DNA of 50,698 nt. It comes from Sphingomonas sp. Ant H11. Lineage in GTDB: Bacteria; Pseudomonadota; Alphaproteobacteria; Sphingomonadales; Sphingomonadaceae. Positions 19,909 through 28,007 of this stretch are shown here, in pieces. A program made the translations under genes and the position numbers. The first letter of the stretch is position 1; every line of letters begins with the position of its first letter. Location of the stretch: positions 1 through 50,698 of the forward strand of contig NZ_JSBN01000019.1 of the NCBI RefSeq assembly GCF_000797515.1, given 5' to 3'. The notes beneath the pieces were generated by a model. That model saw nothing but the letters and a program-made list of their open reading frames with translations, was not told where the DNA came from and searched no databases.

Positions 19909-20696
19909 AGCGCGCAGAAACCTATGCGTATCTCCCAATCTTCCAGAAATGGATGGACGATCACGGCATCGAGCATCATGTCGTCCGTTACGTCCCGAAG
20001 CGCTTCAAACATTGGCCGCCCTACTTCACGTTACTTGAGAACTGCCTGACTAACGCGACCCTGCCGTCAATCAGTTTCGGGCGCCATTCGTGTTCGTCGA
20101 AATGGAAAATTCAGCCTCAAGACCAATGGGTTGCGAACTGGGAGCCGGCGCGGGCAGCATGGGCTCGCGGCGAGCGTGTTGTCAAGCTGATCGGCTATGA
20201 CAGCTCGCCTGCCGACACCCGACGATACGCCCACCGCGAGGGACATATTTCGCCCCTCTATGACTATCATTATCCCCTGCGCGACTGGGTTTGGGATCGT
20301 GAACGTTGCGCCGCGCGCATCCGCGCAGAGGGCCTTCCCATTCCGATTAAATCCGCCTGCTGGATTTGTGCCGCCCAAAAATCGCACGAATTGATGAGCT
20401 TACCCCGTTGGTGCCTCAGGCTGATCGTACTGCTGGAGGCCCGCGCCGCCCCGAGACTTCGTAACGTCGAAGGCCTCTGGCGCAGTTCGACCAAGTCCCG
20501 CCCGGGCTCGATGACGCGGTTCATTCGAGACAACGCCTTGCTGGAGGCGAGTGAAATAGACGCCATCATCGCTGGATCTCCGGTCGACTTGGTCGATTTC
20601 CAGCGTGTCGCCGCCGATATCCCCGTCGAGCGCCGCCCTCAGATGCGCGAATGGATTGAGCGGTTCAACGAAGGCGTCGATCGCCTCGCAGCCTGA
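19909..20696 (+). pseudogene. 3' fragment of the interrupted PP-loop gene
   Basis: The frame continues the gene begun at 11342: ETYAYLPIFQKWMDDHGIEH, then RYVPKRFKHWPPYFTLLENC, SFGRHSCSSKWKIQPQDQW and the CWICAAQ cysteine pair. This is the C-terminal three quarters of a PP-loop nucleotide alpha-hydrolase / PAPS-reductase-like family. Roughly 20-25 residues between the PP-loop and the ETYAYL motif, which normally include an FADTG-like segment, are missing from both fragments. An internal ATG at 19953 could start a truncated protein without the ATP-binding loop. Confidence 0.78.
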
Positions 20697-20806
20697 CCAC
20701 CGAATTTCGCCTGGCGCTCCTGACGTCGGTTCCCCCTTGTGCGCTACTGACGCAAAAATGCCGACTTGCCCCTGGTCGATTGATCTTGCGCCGCTGGATC
20801 CGACAT

Positions 20807-21007
20807 ATGCCCGATGACGACCATCGAAAAACCTACCGCGCCAATGCCGGCGCCGAGCGCGCGGCTGCCGCCAGGACGAACCTGCCAAACAAGCGCGCGA
20901 TGCATCACCGCTCCGCCGACACCTGGGAAACCATGGCAGCAAGCGCGGAGGCTACAGCCAGGCGCGCGGTGATCAACGAGGCCGCCAAAGCCCAACGCGA
21001 AGAATAG
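20807..21007 (+). CDS. Small charged hypothetical protein, 66 aa
   Basis: The frame begins MPDDDHRKTYRANAGAERAA and is rich in Arg, Ala and Glu, predicting one or two long helices (EATARRAVINEAAKAQREE). I recall similar short proteins next to PP-loop genes on sphingomonad plasmids, but not a named family. The ribosome-binding site is weak. It follows the split PP-loop gene by about 110 bp in the same direction. Function unknown. Confidence 0.55.
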   Translation: MPDDDHRKTYRANAGAERAAAARTNLPNKRAMHHRSADTWETMAASAEATARRAVINEAAKAQREE

Positions 21008-21068
21008 GGCGTCACGTCACATGGCTTCCTGTTGACCAAAAGTCAGATGCATCGCCATTTACCCGGCG

Positions 21069-21575
21069 ATGCGCCTGATCGATCACCTTGCCGCTCGCCG
21101 GGTTCTTTATCCCCGGCCAATTGCGACCATGCCGGATATCCTTGTGATCGATATCCCATCTCGGTACGCCGCTCCCAGCCTTCCGCTCGGACGTTACTAT
21201 CCAATCGTCGTAGAGGCCCTCGCGGAACTCGACGAGATCGAGGCGTTCCTTTGCGCCGAACGCTCCTCTCCAGTGGTCCCCGATTTGTTCGACCGACGCG
21301 CATCGGCATTGAACAGTAACGCCATCATCTTCTGCCGTTACGCACCGCCGGATCCCGATTGGCCAATTCTTCTTCTCTGCCACTGGCCTGCCAACTTCAC
21401 CACGATGGTCGCCGCAGCCAGCGATTTCTTCGCGCGTGGATGCTACACTATAGAAATGTTCGCCTCTATCGACGCTCTCGACAAGGCCGAACGCCGCTTG
21501 CTCGCCACCCTGGGCCGACACCAGCCGGTTATCGTCAAACCGATCAGCACCGGACTGTCTCTCGGACACTCATAA
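21069..21575 (+). CDS. Hypothetical protein, 168 aa
   Basis: An open frame with non-skewed composition and mixed alpha/beta character (MPDILVIDIPSRYAAPS, IVVEALAELDEIEAFLCAER). The start could be ATG 21069 or, more protein-like, ATG 21129. I recognise no domain, signal peptide or membrane segment. It lies alone between the small protein at 20807 and the convergent peroxidase gene. No competing minus-strand frame looks more real. Confidence 0.5.
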   Translation: MRLIDHLAARRVLYPRPIATMPDILVIDIPSRYAAPSLPLGRYYPIVVEALAELDEIEAFLCAERSSPVVPDLFDRRASALNSNAIIFCRYAPPDPDWPILLLCHWPANFTTMVAAASDFFARGCYTIEMFASIDALDKAERRLLATLGRHQPVIVKPISTGLSLGHS

Positions 21576-21792
21576 CCGCCGAACCTCTGCGTCGCGATAT
21601 CGGCATACGGACAAACCCCATTTTCGGGAGTCCGCGCAGCAACCCGCCAACGGCGCCACCTGAAGCCGCGGCGTGCCCAACGACTGCAGAGCGAATTGCC
21701 TCCCTGTTCGGCCCAACATCCCAGGGTGCCTTGAGATTCCCTCGCTCAGAATCCCAGCTAAGTACATCGCCTGACCAAGGGTTTTACACCGC
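21576..21792. other. Intergenic, nothing recognised
   Basis: These 217 bp lie between two convergent genes. I see no gene, tRNA, convincing terminator or repeat. Confidence 0.5.
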
Positions 21793-22835
21793 TCACGACG
21801 GCACGGTTGTTGAACTGATTGGGAGGGACCGACCCGGCGTCTCTCCCGCAGCAATTGCCTGAAGCGCCGGCCGCGCCGGCGCGAAGAAGGTCGTGCCTGT
21901 ATGCGGCGTCGAGAAGTCCAGCAGCCGGTCGTAAGCGCCGGGTGGGTCGCCGAGGTACATGCGCTGCAGCATCTTCTCGATCACCCACAGATATCGGGAA
22001 TAGCCGATGAAATAGGTGCCAAACTCCCCATGACCCGCACGGCCGAAGGGCATGTTATCGCGCAGGATGTCATGCTCGTTCCCGTCAGCATCCACGATGG
22101 TGGCGAGGGACTTGTGCGATTTGCGCGGAGCATCGTCGTCGTCGATCTCGATATTGTCGATCTTCGTGCGACCCACGATCTCTTCCTGCAACGGCGTTGG
22201 CACGCGTCCCCAGGCCCCCAGATCGTGAAGATATTTCTGGATGACGACGTAGCTTCCGCCGGCAAACTCGGCATCCTCTTCGCCCACCAGCGCCGATGCA
22301 GGGAGGTCTGGTCAGTCGGATTGGCGGTACCGTCGACAAAGCCCAGCAAGTCCCGCGCATCGAAATAGCGGAACCCGGACACCTCATCCGTGAGGCTCAC
22401 GGCCGCGCCGAGATTTGACAGCAGGATTCGCTCGAACTCGAAGCAGAGATCGACGCGTTCCGCCCTGATGTGGAACAGCAGATCGCCGGGCGTCGACGGC
22501 GCGCTGTGCGGCTGTCCGATGATCGGCGCAAACGGCTTCAGTTCACGCGGTCTCTTCCCCGGATGGAGCCGGTCCCATAGATCGCTGCCGATCCCCGCAA
22601 TGCAGGACAGACGGGCGGAGAGGTCGCGGAACCCAACGGTTTTGACGAGATCATCGAGCCCGCCGAGAACGGAGCAGATCGTGCCAAGAGCAGCCTCACC
22701 GTCAGCGACCGTTAGAACGAGAAAGATCGCCGCTTGCGAGAGCGGCGCGTCGATGCTCTGCGCATCGATCGGCACCCTTTCCCAACTATTCCCCGCCACT
22801 CCGACATTCTCCCAGACAAGGTTTGCCCGATCCAT
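21793..22835 (-). CDS. DyP-type heme peroxidase (one frameshift)
   Basis: Dye-decolourising peroxidases use H2O2 to oxidise varied substrates with heme b. Visible family features are LSCIAGIGSDLWDRL, the GDLLFHIRAER segment, the GFVDGTANP motif with the distal catalytic Asp, and EFAGGSYVVIQKYLHDL. The C-terminal part carries GTYFIGYSRYLWVIEKML. The frame breaks at about 22300; restoring one G in the GG before GCATCG joins DQTSLASAL to VGEEDAEF, about 348 residues. The start is ATG 22835 or GTG 22850 (spaced 5 nt from GGAAGAG). No signal peptide or encapsulin cargo tail is evident. It stands alone as metabolic cargo. Confidence 0.85.
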
Positions 22836-23273
22836 AGCCTCACGGCTCACATGACTCTTCCCCGAGACATATAGATTCGGTGATAGGTCTCCCCGCTCGG
22901 TTTGTGAGGTATCTCTCCCATCATCCCGAATCCACCCTCTGAAACCTGAAAGCGATTTTCGGCAAGCGGCAAACCACTCATCGCTGCCGATCGAAATCGC
23001 CCCTTGATCAGGAACGCCCGTACGCGGGGGCCAGCCGCCCAACTTCCACCCACATAGCCCGACCTCGGCACGGGCACTTGCCTGTGCGCGGGGCGGCATA
23101 GGCGCGTTAGCGGCGGTGTGCGCGGCGAGCGGTGGCGGGGCAGGGCGGGGGGAGAGGTCGCATTGCCCCTCGCGCGGCACCGCGCGCGGTGAGGCCGGGA
23201 ACCAGAGGAAAGGGGGATCTGGAGGAGTGTCGCCGAGATGGTCTCGAGAGCGACATTCGAAGGAGTTGAGACG
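22836..23273. other. 438-bp divergent intergenic region
   Basis: This lies between the divergent DyP and DUF736 genes. The minus-strand frame stays open through it, but its translation looks like low-complexity Pro/Arg/Ala-rich shadow, not like a peroxidase extension. The right part (23100-23200) is very G-rich. The DUF736 Shine-Dalgarno AAGGAG lies at about 23261. I see no gene or clear operator. Confidence 0.5.
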
Positions 23274-23755
23274 ATGAACATTGGTGAATTCAAGAAGGAG
23301 AACGGCCGGCTGATGGGTTCGGTCTTCACGCGCACCATCGATCTGCCGCGGATCGGGCTTCGCCCGGTCCAGAGCCAGAGCGAGAAGGCGCCGATCTACG
23401 AGATCGTGGCGCTGAACATCGCGCGGCGCTGGGTGCAGATCGGCGCGCTCTGGGAAGCCGTGTCGAAGAAGACCGGTGAGGTCTTCCTTGCGGGCCAGAT
23501 CGACGATCCGAGCCTGCCCGAGCCGCTTCCGGTCGCCCTGTTCCCGAACGAGGCGGGTGGCTTCACCGTCGCCTGGCGTCGCGAGAATCTCGGCGGCGGG
23601 TTCGGTGGCGGCTTCGGCAGCGGTGGGTTCGGCGCCAGCCAGCGCGACTATGCGCCCCGGACCCAGGACGGCTTCGGTGACAGCACCGCCGGCGCCGACG
23701 GCACCTGAACGGCGACCGGACGAACGCGGACGTGGACGAAGACATCCCGTTCTAA
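23274..23755 (+). CDS. DUF736 protein with SSB-like acidic tail (one frameshift)
   Basis: The start is ATG 23274, eight bases after AAGGAG. The N-terminal half matches DUF736, a small family common on alphaproteobacterial plasmids and ICEs (MNIGEFKKENGRLMGSVFTR, then APIYEIVALNIARRWVQIGA). A glycine-rich linker follows (GGGFGGGFGSGGFG). The frame stops at 23708, but adding one C to the CC at about 23706 extends it to LNGDRTNADVDEDIPF, ending at 23755; 160 residues in all. The last residues DEDIPF closely resemble the C-terminal peptide by which SSB recruits replication and repair proteins. A terminator follows. Confidence 0.88.
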
Positions 23756-23768
23756 GCCGCGTGAACGA

Positions 23769-23806
23769 GGGCCGGGGGTGCGTCCAGCGCTCCGGCCCTT
23801 TTTTTG
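23769..23806 (+). terminator. Rho-independent terminator after DUF736
   Basis: Stem GGGCCGG / CCGGCCC closes over a 16-nt loop and is followed by a run of eight T. It sits 13 bp after the corrected DUF736 stop, supporting that stop rather than the earlier one. Confidence 0.8.
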
Positions 23807-23835
23807 TTTCCCTTTTCGACAAGGAGTTCGCCATC

Positions 23836-24827
23836 ATGGCTCGAACCACATCCCCGAACAGCGTCAGCCGACTGGCCGACCTTCCCACCCTCTATGCCGA
23901 GATGATCGCCACCCCCGAATTTCAGGCGGCCTTCGGCGATCCCATGCCGCTCAGCATCGTCGAACTCGGCGACCAGCCCGGCGAACATGACATGCCCGAA
24001 CCCTTCGCGGTGCAGGCCGAATGCGGGGCGATCATCGCCACCATCTTTGATCTCTTCGCGGGCACGCGGCTGGAGCCTCTATCCGCAGAGATCGCGTGGG
24101 GCTTCGTCAACAGCTTCCATTTCGTCGCCGGGAAACTGGAACGCCGCGAAGACAGCCTCGCTTCCGAAATCGGGGATCTCGTTCGACATCCCGACATGAG
24201 CGAGGTCTATAATAACGAGCTGGAGGAAAAGCAGCTCCTCTGCCAGTCGACCGCCGAGCACCGCGAAGCGATCGAGTGCATGCGCGACTATGCGGGCGAG
24301 ATGTACCGCGCGCAGTCGGGCTGGCCGTGGTCGCCGGCGCGGGGAAGCCGGGCATCCTCCGCATCTTCGGCGAGTCAGATCGCGGCACAGGATTTCCTCC
24401 GCGCTCGCGAACTCGCCGCCCGCGAGAAGCACAGCCCGAAGGACCGATCGTCGTCTTTTCCGGACCCGCCCAGTGGCACGATTGGGAAACCCTGTGGGCG
24501 CGGCTCGACGAGGTTCATCAGCGCGTGCCGCACATGTCCCTCGTCACGACCGGTCAGCGCAAAGGCGCCGACGCGATCGCGGCCGCATGGGCGGCGCGCA
24601 ACAGCGTGCCGCTGGTGGCGTTCGGGCTATACGGCTCGGGCCGGAAAACGGCCTTCACGCGAAACCGCAAGCTCGCCGAGCTGAAGCCCGTCGAGGCGGT
24701 GCTGTGCGAAGGCTCGGGGTTGCAGGCGAACCTCTATCAGACCCTGAAACAGGCGGGGGTGCCCATCCATGCCTTCCGCAAGGCCGATCAGGTCGCCGAT
24801 TCCGCGGTGCGCCGGATGCGGGCCTGA
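23836..24827 (+). CDS. DUF2493 (SLOG-type) protein, copy 1 (one frameshift)
   Basis: The start is ATG 23836 after a run of purines (AAGGAGTTCGCC). The N-terminal half is helical (YAEMIATPEFQAAFGDPMPL, CQSTAEHREAIECMRDYAG). The C-terminal half is the DUF2493 nucleotide-binding domain of the SLOG superfamily: PIVVFSGPAQWHDWETLW, GADAIAAAWAARNSVPLVAF and the CEGSG loop. The frame breaks at about 24438 in a C-run; adding one C gives HSPEGPIVV and one protein of about 330 residues. SLOG domains bind nucleotides or NAD-like ligands in signalling or conflict systems. A paralogue lies at 25786. Confidence 0.82.
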
Positions 24828-24830
24828 ACA

Positions 24831-24870
24831 TCGGGGGGGGGGGCGGGGGCCTGGCTCCCGCCTCCTTTCC
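24831..24870 (+). terminator. G-tract and possible terminator after DUF2493 copy 1
   Basis: An 11-base G run (about 24833-24843) followed by CGGGGGCC can pair with CTCCCGCC downstream. The following TTTCCC is a poor U-tract. It may be a weak terminator; the homopolymer length is unlikely to be exact in this assembly. Confidence 0.4.
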
Positions 24871-24892
24871 CACCGTTTCACAGGAGGCCGAC

Positions 24893-25129
24893 ATGGCCAT
24901 ACCAGATGTGTATCGGCGCAATTTCGCAACCCTGCGCCGCGCGGCCGAGGACGGTAATCTCGCCCTCATGGAATGCACCGACGCGCTCCCCGGCGTCCCG
25001 CGCTACGTGATCTGCGCCGTGGGTCGGGACGACGGCGCTTATGTGATGACGCCGTTCGGCCACCTTCACGACGGGAACCCCTATGAGGCCTATCTGCCTC
25101 CCGCAACCGACAGATCGGACCAGTCATGA
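24893..25129 (+). CDS. DUF6117-like protein, 78 aa
   Basis: The start is ATG 24893 after CAGGAGGCCGAC. The protein (MAIPDVYRRNFATLRRAAED, LMECTDALPGVPRYVICAVG, FGHLHDGNPYEAY) matches my memory of DUF6117, a short family in sphingomonad accessory regions, usually next to DUF2493 genes. Function unknown. Its stop overlaps the next start (ATGA), so the two are co-translated. Confidence 0.77.
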   Translation: MAIPDVYRRNFATLRRAAEDGNLALMECTDALPGVPRYVICAVGRDDGAYVMTPFGHLHDGNPYEAYLPPATDRSDQS

Positions 25130-25323
25130 TCGCTTATGGCGGTTGCACCGAGCCCGGCGGTATGGAGCCTGCCGACGAGCGATGGGAAGCGTCGTGTCCA
25201 CGTTGCGGCGAACCAGCCGAGCACGGGCGTGTCGAGCGCGCGGAAGGCTCGCTCAATATCTATCGCACGGTCGCCTGCGATCATTGCGGGCACCATGAAG
25301 GGTTCGATTGGCTGAGTCCCTGA
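25126..25323 (+). CDS. Small zinc-ribbon protein, 65 aa
   Basis: The frame starts with ATG 25126, overlapping the previous stop by 4 nt (ATGA). Two Cys-x-x-Cys pairs (CPRCGEP and CDHCGHH) 26 residues apart suggest a zinc ribbon. No other motif is visible. It could bind nucleic acid or protein. A terminator follows. Confidence 0.65.
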   Translation: MIAYGGCTEPGGMEPADERWEASCPRCGEPAEHGRVERAEGSLNIYRTVACDHCGHHEGFDWLSP

Positions 25324-25344
25324 CGATCTGAGGTTCCTATGATG

Positions 25345-25376
25345 GCCGGACGCGTTCCCGCGTGCCGGCTATTTTT
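25345..25376 (+). terminator. Rho-independent terminator
   Basis: Stem GCCGGACGCG / CGCG-T-GCCGGC (one bulged base) over a TTCC loop is followed by TATTTTT. It ends the DUF6117/zinc-ribbon unit. Confidence 0.8.
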
Positions 25377-25785
25377 ATGCAAGTGCGTCGAGCAACCGAC
25401 AGGCTTCGCCCTTCTCCTTCACCGCCTTGGGAGGGCGTTATGCGCGGCCTAGCGTCTCACAATCCTCAGACGTGCGGGACGGCCAGTGCGGACAAAGGGT
25501 CCGCACCGGCCGATGCGATTCGGGGGGCATCGAGCCCCCCGAATCACAGCCTCTCTCTATCTATCAAGAAGTCCAAGGGTGGCACGGGGACAGCGCCGGC
25601 CTCAAGGACGACGGGGCCCCACCATTTTCTTTGGCGGATCGACGGCAGCACTTCTGCATCGGTGTTGGTGGCCGCCAAAGAAAATCGTGACCCCCATCGC
25701 CGCTTCGCGGTCGCTTCGCGATCCTTGACCCCGTCGCTCAGAGCCCGTGCCGGGGAAAATGCCTCTTAAAATTCAGGAGGCCATC
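25377..25785. repeat. Non-coding island with three strong hairpins
   Basis: No gene is supported here. Three inverted repeats follow each other: 25481-25511 (13-bp arms with one mismatch, GGCCAGTGCGGAC / GTCCGCACCGGCC, 5-nt loop); 25518-25544 (perfect 10-bp arms ATTCGGGGGG / CCCCCCGAAT, 7-nt loop); and 25624-25685 (perfect 14-bp arms ATTTTCTTTGGCGG / CCGCCAAAGAAAAT, 34-nt loop). None has a U-tract. The Shine-Dalgarno of the next gene (CAGGAGG) is at about 25774. Confidence 0.6.
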
Positions 25786-26768
25786 ATGACGCATTCACAC
25801 CGTTCCATTTCGCGCTTCACCGACATCGCCGCGCTCTATGCCGAGGAAACGGCCGAGCCTACGGACCGCTTCGCCGCTGCCTTCACCGAGACCGTAGGTG
25901 AGTTCCGGATCGACCGCGCCGAGGACAGCACCGATGCCGGGATGCCCGACCCGCTGGAAGCCGAGCGCGCGACCGAATTGCTGGTCACGACGTTGTTCGA
26001 CGTCCTGCGCGACACAAGACTGGAGAGCATCGCCGACCGGCTCGCCTGGGGCATCGTTCACAGCTTCCACAAGGTCGCCGGACAGCTCGACGGAGAAGCC
26101 GATCGGGCGGCGCAGCAGGTCAACGGGCTGATCCGCTCCGCCGACGGCAGCGAGGTCGCGACGACCGAACTGGAGGAAGCCCAGACGCTCTGCCAGTCCC
26201 TCGACGAAGCGCGCGACGCGGTCGCCTGCATGCGCGATCACGCGGCGCAGATGTACCATCCGAGACCGGCCGGCCATGGTCGGCACCGCGCGCGACATTG
26301 GTGTCGGGGAAGCGGACCGCCTCGGTCATCGCCGCCACCGACTTCATCGCCGCACGCCGCCAGCGCCGCATCGAGGAGCACGCGCCGCAGGGGCCGGTGG
26401 TCATCTTCTCGGGCGGCCAGCAATGGGAGGACCATCAGCTCCTGTGGGATCGGCTCGACGCGATCCACGCCCGGATCCCGGCGATGGTGCTGGCGACGAC
26501 CGCCCAGAACAAGGGGTGCGACGCGATCGCGGCGGCATGGGCGGCGCGGTCGGGCGTGAAGCTGGTGGCCTTCACGCTCGACGCACGACTGGGCAAGCGG
26601 GCGGGGTTCGCACGGAACGAGCGGCTGCTGGCACTGCGCCCCGTCGAAGCGCTGGTCTGCGAGGGGTCGGGACTTCAATCGCACCTCGCCCGGATGGTCC
26701 GCGAGAAGCGGGTGCCGGCGCACTTCTTCCGGCTCTCGGATCAGCGCACAGCCAGCGCTGTCGCCTGA
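25786..26768 (+). CDS. DUF2493 (SLOG-type) protein, copy 2 (one frameshift)
   Basis: The start is ATG 25786 after TTCAGGAGGCCATC. It has the same architecture as copy 1: N-terminal helices (FTDIAALYAEETAEPTDRF, CQSLDEARDAVACMRDHAAQ), then the SLOG domain (GPVVIFSGGQQWEDHQLLW, GCDAIAAAWAARSGVKLVAF, VCEGSGLQSHL). The frame breaks at about 26262; adding one base gives HPETGRPWSAPRATLVSGKR and one protein of about 327 residues. Divergence from copy 1 is large outside the core, so the duplication is old. A G-U-rich terminator follows. Confidence 0.82.
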
Positions 26769-26778
26769 GATCGTGATG

Positions 26779-26816
26779 GGGATCGGTTGGGCATGATGCC
26801 CGGCCGGTCCCTTTTG
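26779..26816 (+). terminator. Terminator after DUF2493 copy 2
   Basis: A 15-bp stem (GGGATCGGTTGGGCA / TGCCCGGCCGGTCCC) is complete only in RNA because three positions pair as G-U; the loop is TGA and TTTT follows. The wobble pairs give it a direction: it works as a plus-strand transcript. Confidence 0.75.
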
Positions 26817-26828
26817 TTGGCGTTGAGG

Positions 26829-26896
26829 ACCGCCCCGCTCGGGAGCCCGATCAAAGATCGGGTCCGTCGCGGGGCGGTGCGACAGCTTTGCTGTCG
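26829..26896. repeat. Nested inverted repeats between convergent genes
   Basis: An outer pair ACCGCCCCGC / GCGGGGCGGT (26829-26838 and 26869-26878) encloses an inner hairpin CCCGATC-AAA-GATCGGG (26846-26862). A third hairpin CGACAGC-TTT-GCTGTCG (26880-26896) follows. The block lies just past the stop of the minus-strand gene at 26912 and could terminate it. Confidence 0.6.
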
Positions 26897-26911
26897 GCCT
26901 CCTGCGCGTGG

Positions 26912-27202
26912 CTACGCCATGCTCGTCGCTGGGCCGCCCTTCGGGCGACTTTTCGGTTCGGGCGCTGCCGCTGGCAGCGTCTTCAGTGCCGAGACGGCAG
27001 GGCTTCCTCCCACCCGAATCGCGTGAGTGAGGACGTCCCTGAAATCCCGCTCGCTCAATGCTTCGATCGGGAGGTCCGTGACCATTCCAGCATATCGGTC
27101 GCGCAGGGCGCGGCGGGCACTTTCTACTTCTTCAGCGACCTTGCGCTGACGCGCTTCGAGGTCGGCTAGTCGCTCACGTTCCGTCATTTTGGGCATGTCC
27201 AT
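26912..27202 (-). CDS. Small coiled-coil protein, TraC/DUF6437-like, 96 aa
   Basis: The frame from ATG 27202 (or 27196) begins MDMPKMTERERLADLEARQR and continues as a heptad-rich helix (KVAEEVESARRALRDRYAGM), then a compact segment (SERDFRDVLTHAIRVGG). It resembles short conjugation-associated proteins that I recall as DUF6437 or TraC-like, placed divergently from the relaxase operon as here. The candidate oriT region separates the two units. Likely a relaxosome or transfer accessory; inference only. Confidence 0.68.
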   Translation of the reverse strand: MDMPKMTERERLADLEARQRKVAEEVESARRALRDRYAGMVTDLPIEALSERDFRDVLTHAIRVGGSPAVSALKTLPAAAPEPKSRPKGGPATSMA

Positions 27203-27629
27203 CGTCCTTGTGATGGGTCTGCCCGCCGCCCGGCATTGTAATCCGGGTTGGCCCGCATTCAATCCCGAACTTGGGGTATGGACTTCATGAAGGTCCAAGG
27301 CACCGCGATCGAGATGAGCTTGCCGGCGTGCCGCCGGCGAGAAGAAGAAATCCCCTGCCGGGGATTGTCCGCCCGTGCCCGGTCGAGACAACGCAGCGCG
27401 CGGAGCGCTGCGAAGGGGAGCACTCACGGCCTTGGCCGTTTGTAATGCACCGTACGCACGGGTGCTGCGCGGCTATTCCGACGATAAATCAATGCTATAA
27501 GCCTGTCCGACAAGTCCGACGCTGGACACGGCGCGGCGTCCGACATGTCACCCGCGAACGACAGTGCGTCGAGCAAATCGTTGGATTTGCGCGTCTATTC
27601 CTGTCTGACATGTCGGACAGCATAAATCG
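27203..27629. promoter_or_regulatory. oriT: Candidate oriT / operator region of the conjugation operon
   Basis: No gene is supported. A TGTCNGACA-type half-site recurs: TGTCCGACAAGTCCGAC (27504-27520), GTCCGACATGTCA (27538-27550) and the near-perfect palindrome CTGTCTGACATGTCGGACAG (27601-27620). Between them lies a 7-bp hairpin GCAAATC-GTTG-GATTTGC (27573-27590). Position directly upstream of an RHH gene, coupling protein and MobF relaxase matches R388 oriT-trwABC. No nic site can be assigned by eye. Confidence 0.45.
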
Positions 27630-27658
27630 TTGAAAAACAGCGGCATCCGCGCTATGAT
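27630..27658 (+). promoter_or_regulatory. Sigma-70 promoter of the RHH-T4CP-relaxase operon
   Basis: TTGAAA and TATGAT are separated by exactly 17 bp. The transcript would start near 27665 and lead through a hairpin into the RHH gene. A closely similar promoter and leader recur at 34982. Confidence 0.75.
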
Positions 27659-27684
27659 GCGCTTGCTTCAAGACTTGCCCGTCG

Positions 27685-27703
27685 AGCTCCCAGTGCTGGA
27701 GCT
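27685..27703 (+). promoter_or_regulatory. Hairpin covering the Shine-Dalgarno of the RHH gene
   Basis: AGCTCC (27685-27690) can pair with GGAGCT (27698-27703) across a 7-nt loop. The 3' arm contains the ribosome-binding GGAG for ATG 27709. It may limit translation of the operon's first gene. The same arrangement recurs at 35037-35053 with a different loop. Confidence 0.5.
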
Positions 27704-27708
27704 ACGAC

Positions 27709-28007
27709 ATGATCAGAATAAGCGTGCGGATCGACAGCGCCCTGCACGACCGCCTCAACCGGCGCGCGGCCGGCGCCGATCTCTCCCTCTCGGTGTTCAT
27801 TCGGTCCGTTCTCGAACAGGCCGCCGATCCCCGCGGCCGGTACATCTATTCGTCGCAGGACGAGATCCTCGCGACCTGCATTCAAATCCTCACCATCCTC
27901 GGCACCTCGATCGGCCAACGGACCCCGGACGTTCTGCAAAAGGGGATGGCGGAGCGCGCGGCATATTGCGGGACAGGGGTCTGCTCGACCCGGAAGCCGA
28001 CCGATGA
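27709..28007 (+). CDS. Ribbon-helix-helix relaxosome accessory protein, TrwA-like (one frameshift)
   Basis: The N-terminus is a typical RHH DNA-binding fold: a beta strand with alternating polar residues (MIRISVRIDSALHDRLNRRA) then two helices (DLSLSVFIRSVLEQAA). In R388 the corresponding protein TrwA binds oriT and represses the operon; position and size suggest the same here. The frame is off by one base at about 27953: adding one G gives MAEARGILRDRGLLDPEADR and the stop at 28005-28007, about 99 residues. That stop overlaps the next ATG by 4 nt. Confidence 0.8.

Noticed and set aside
22836..23888. Long upstream extension of the DyP peroxidase frame on the minus strand
   Set aside because: The translation is Pro/Arg/Ala-rich low complexity, overlaps the DUF736 gene antisense, and the peroxidase fold is complete without it.
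24833..24843. Poly-G tract as a phase-variable switch
   Set aside because: It lies after the stop of the DUF2493 gene and before the Shine-Dalgarno of the next, so its length changes no frame; its length is also unreliable here.
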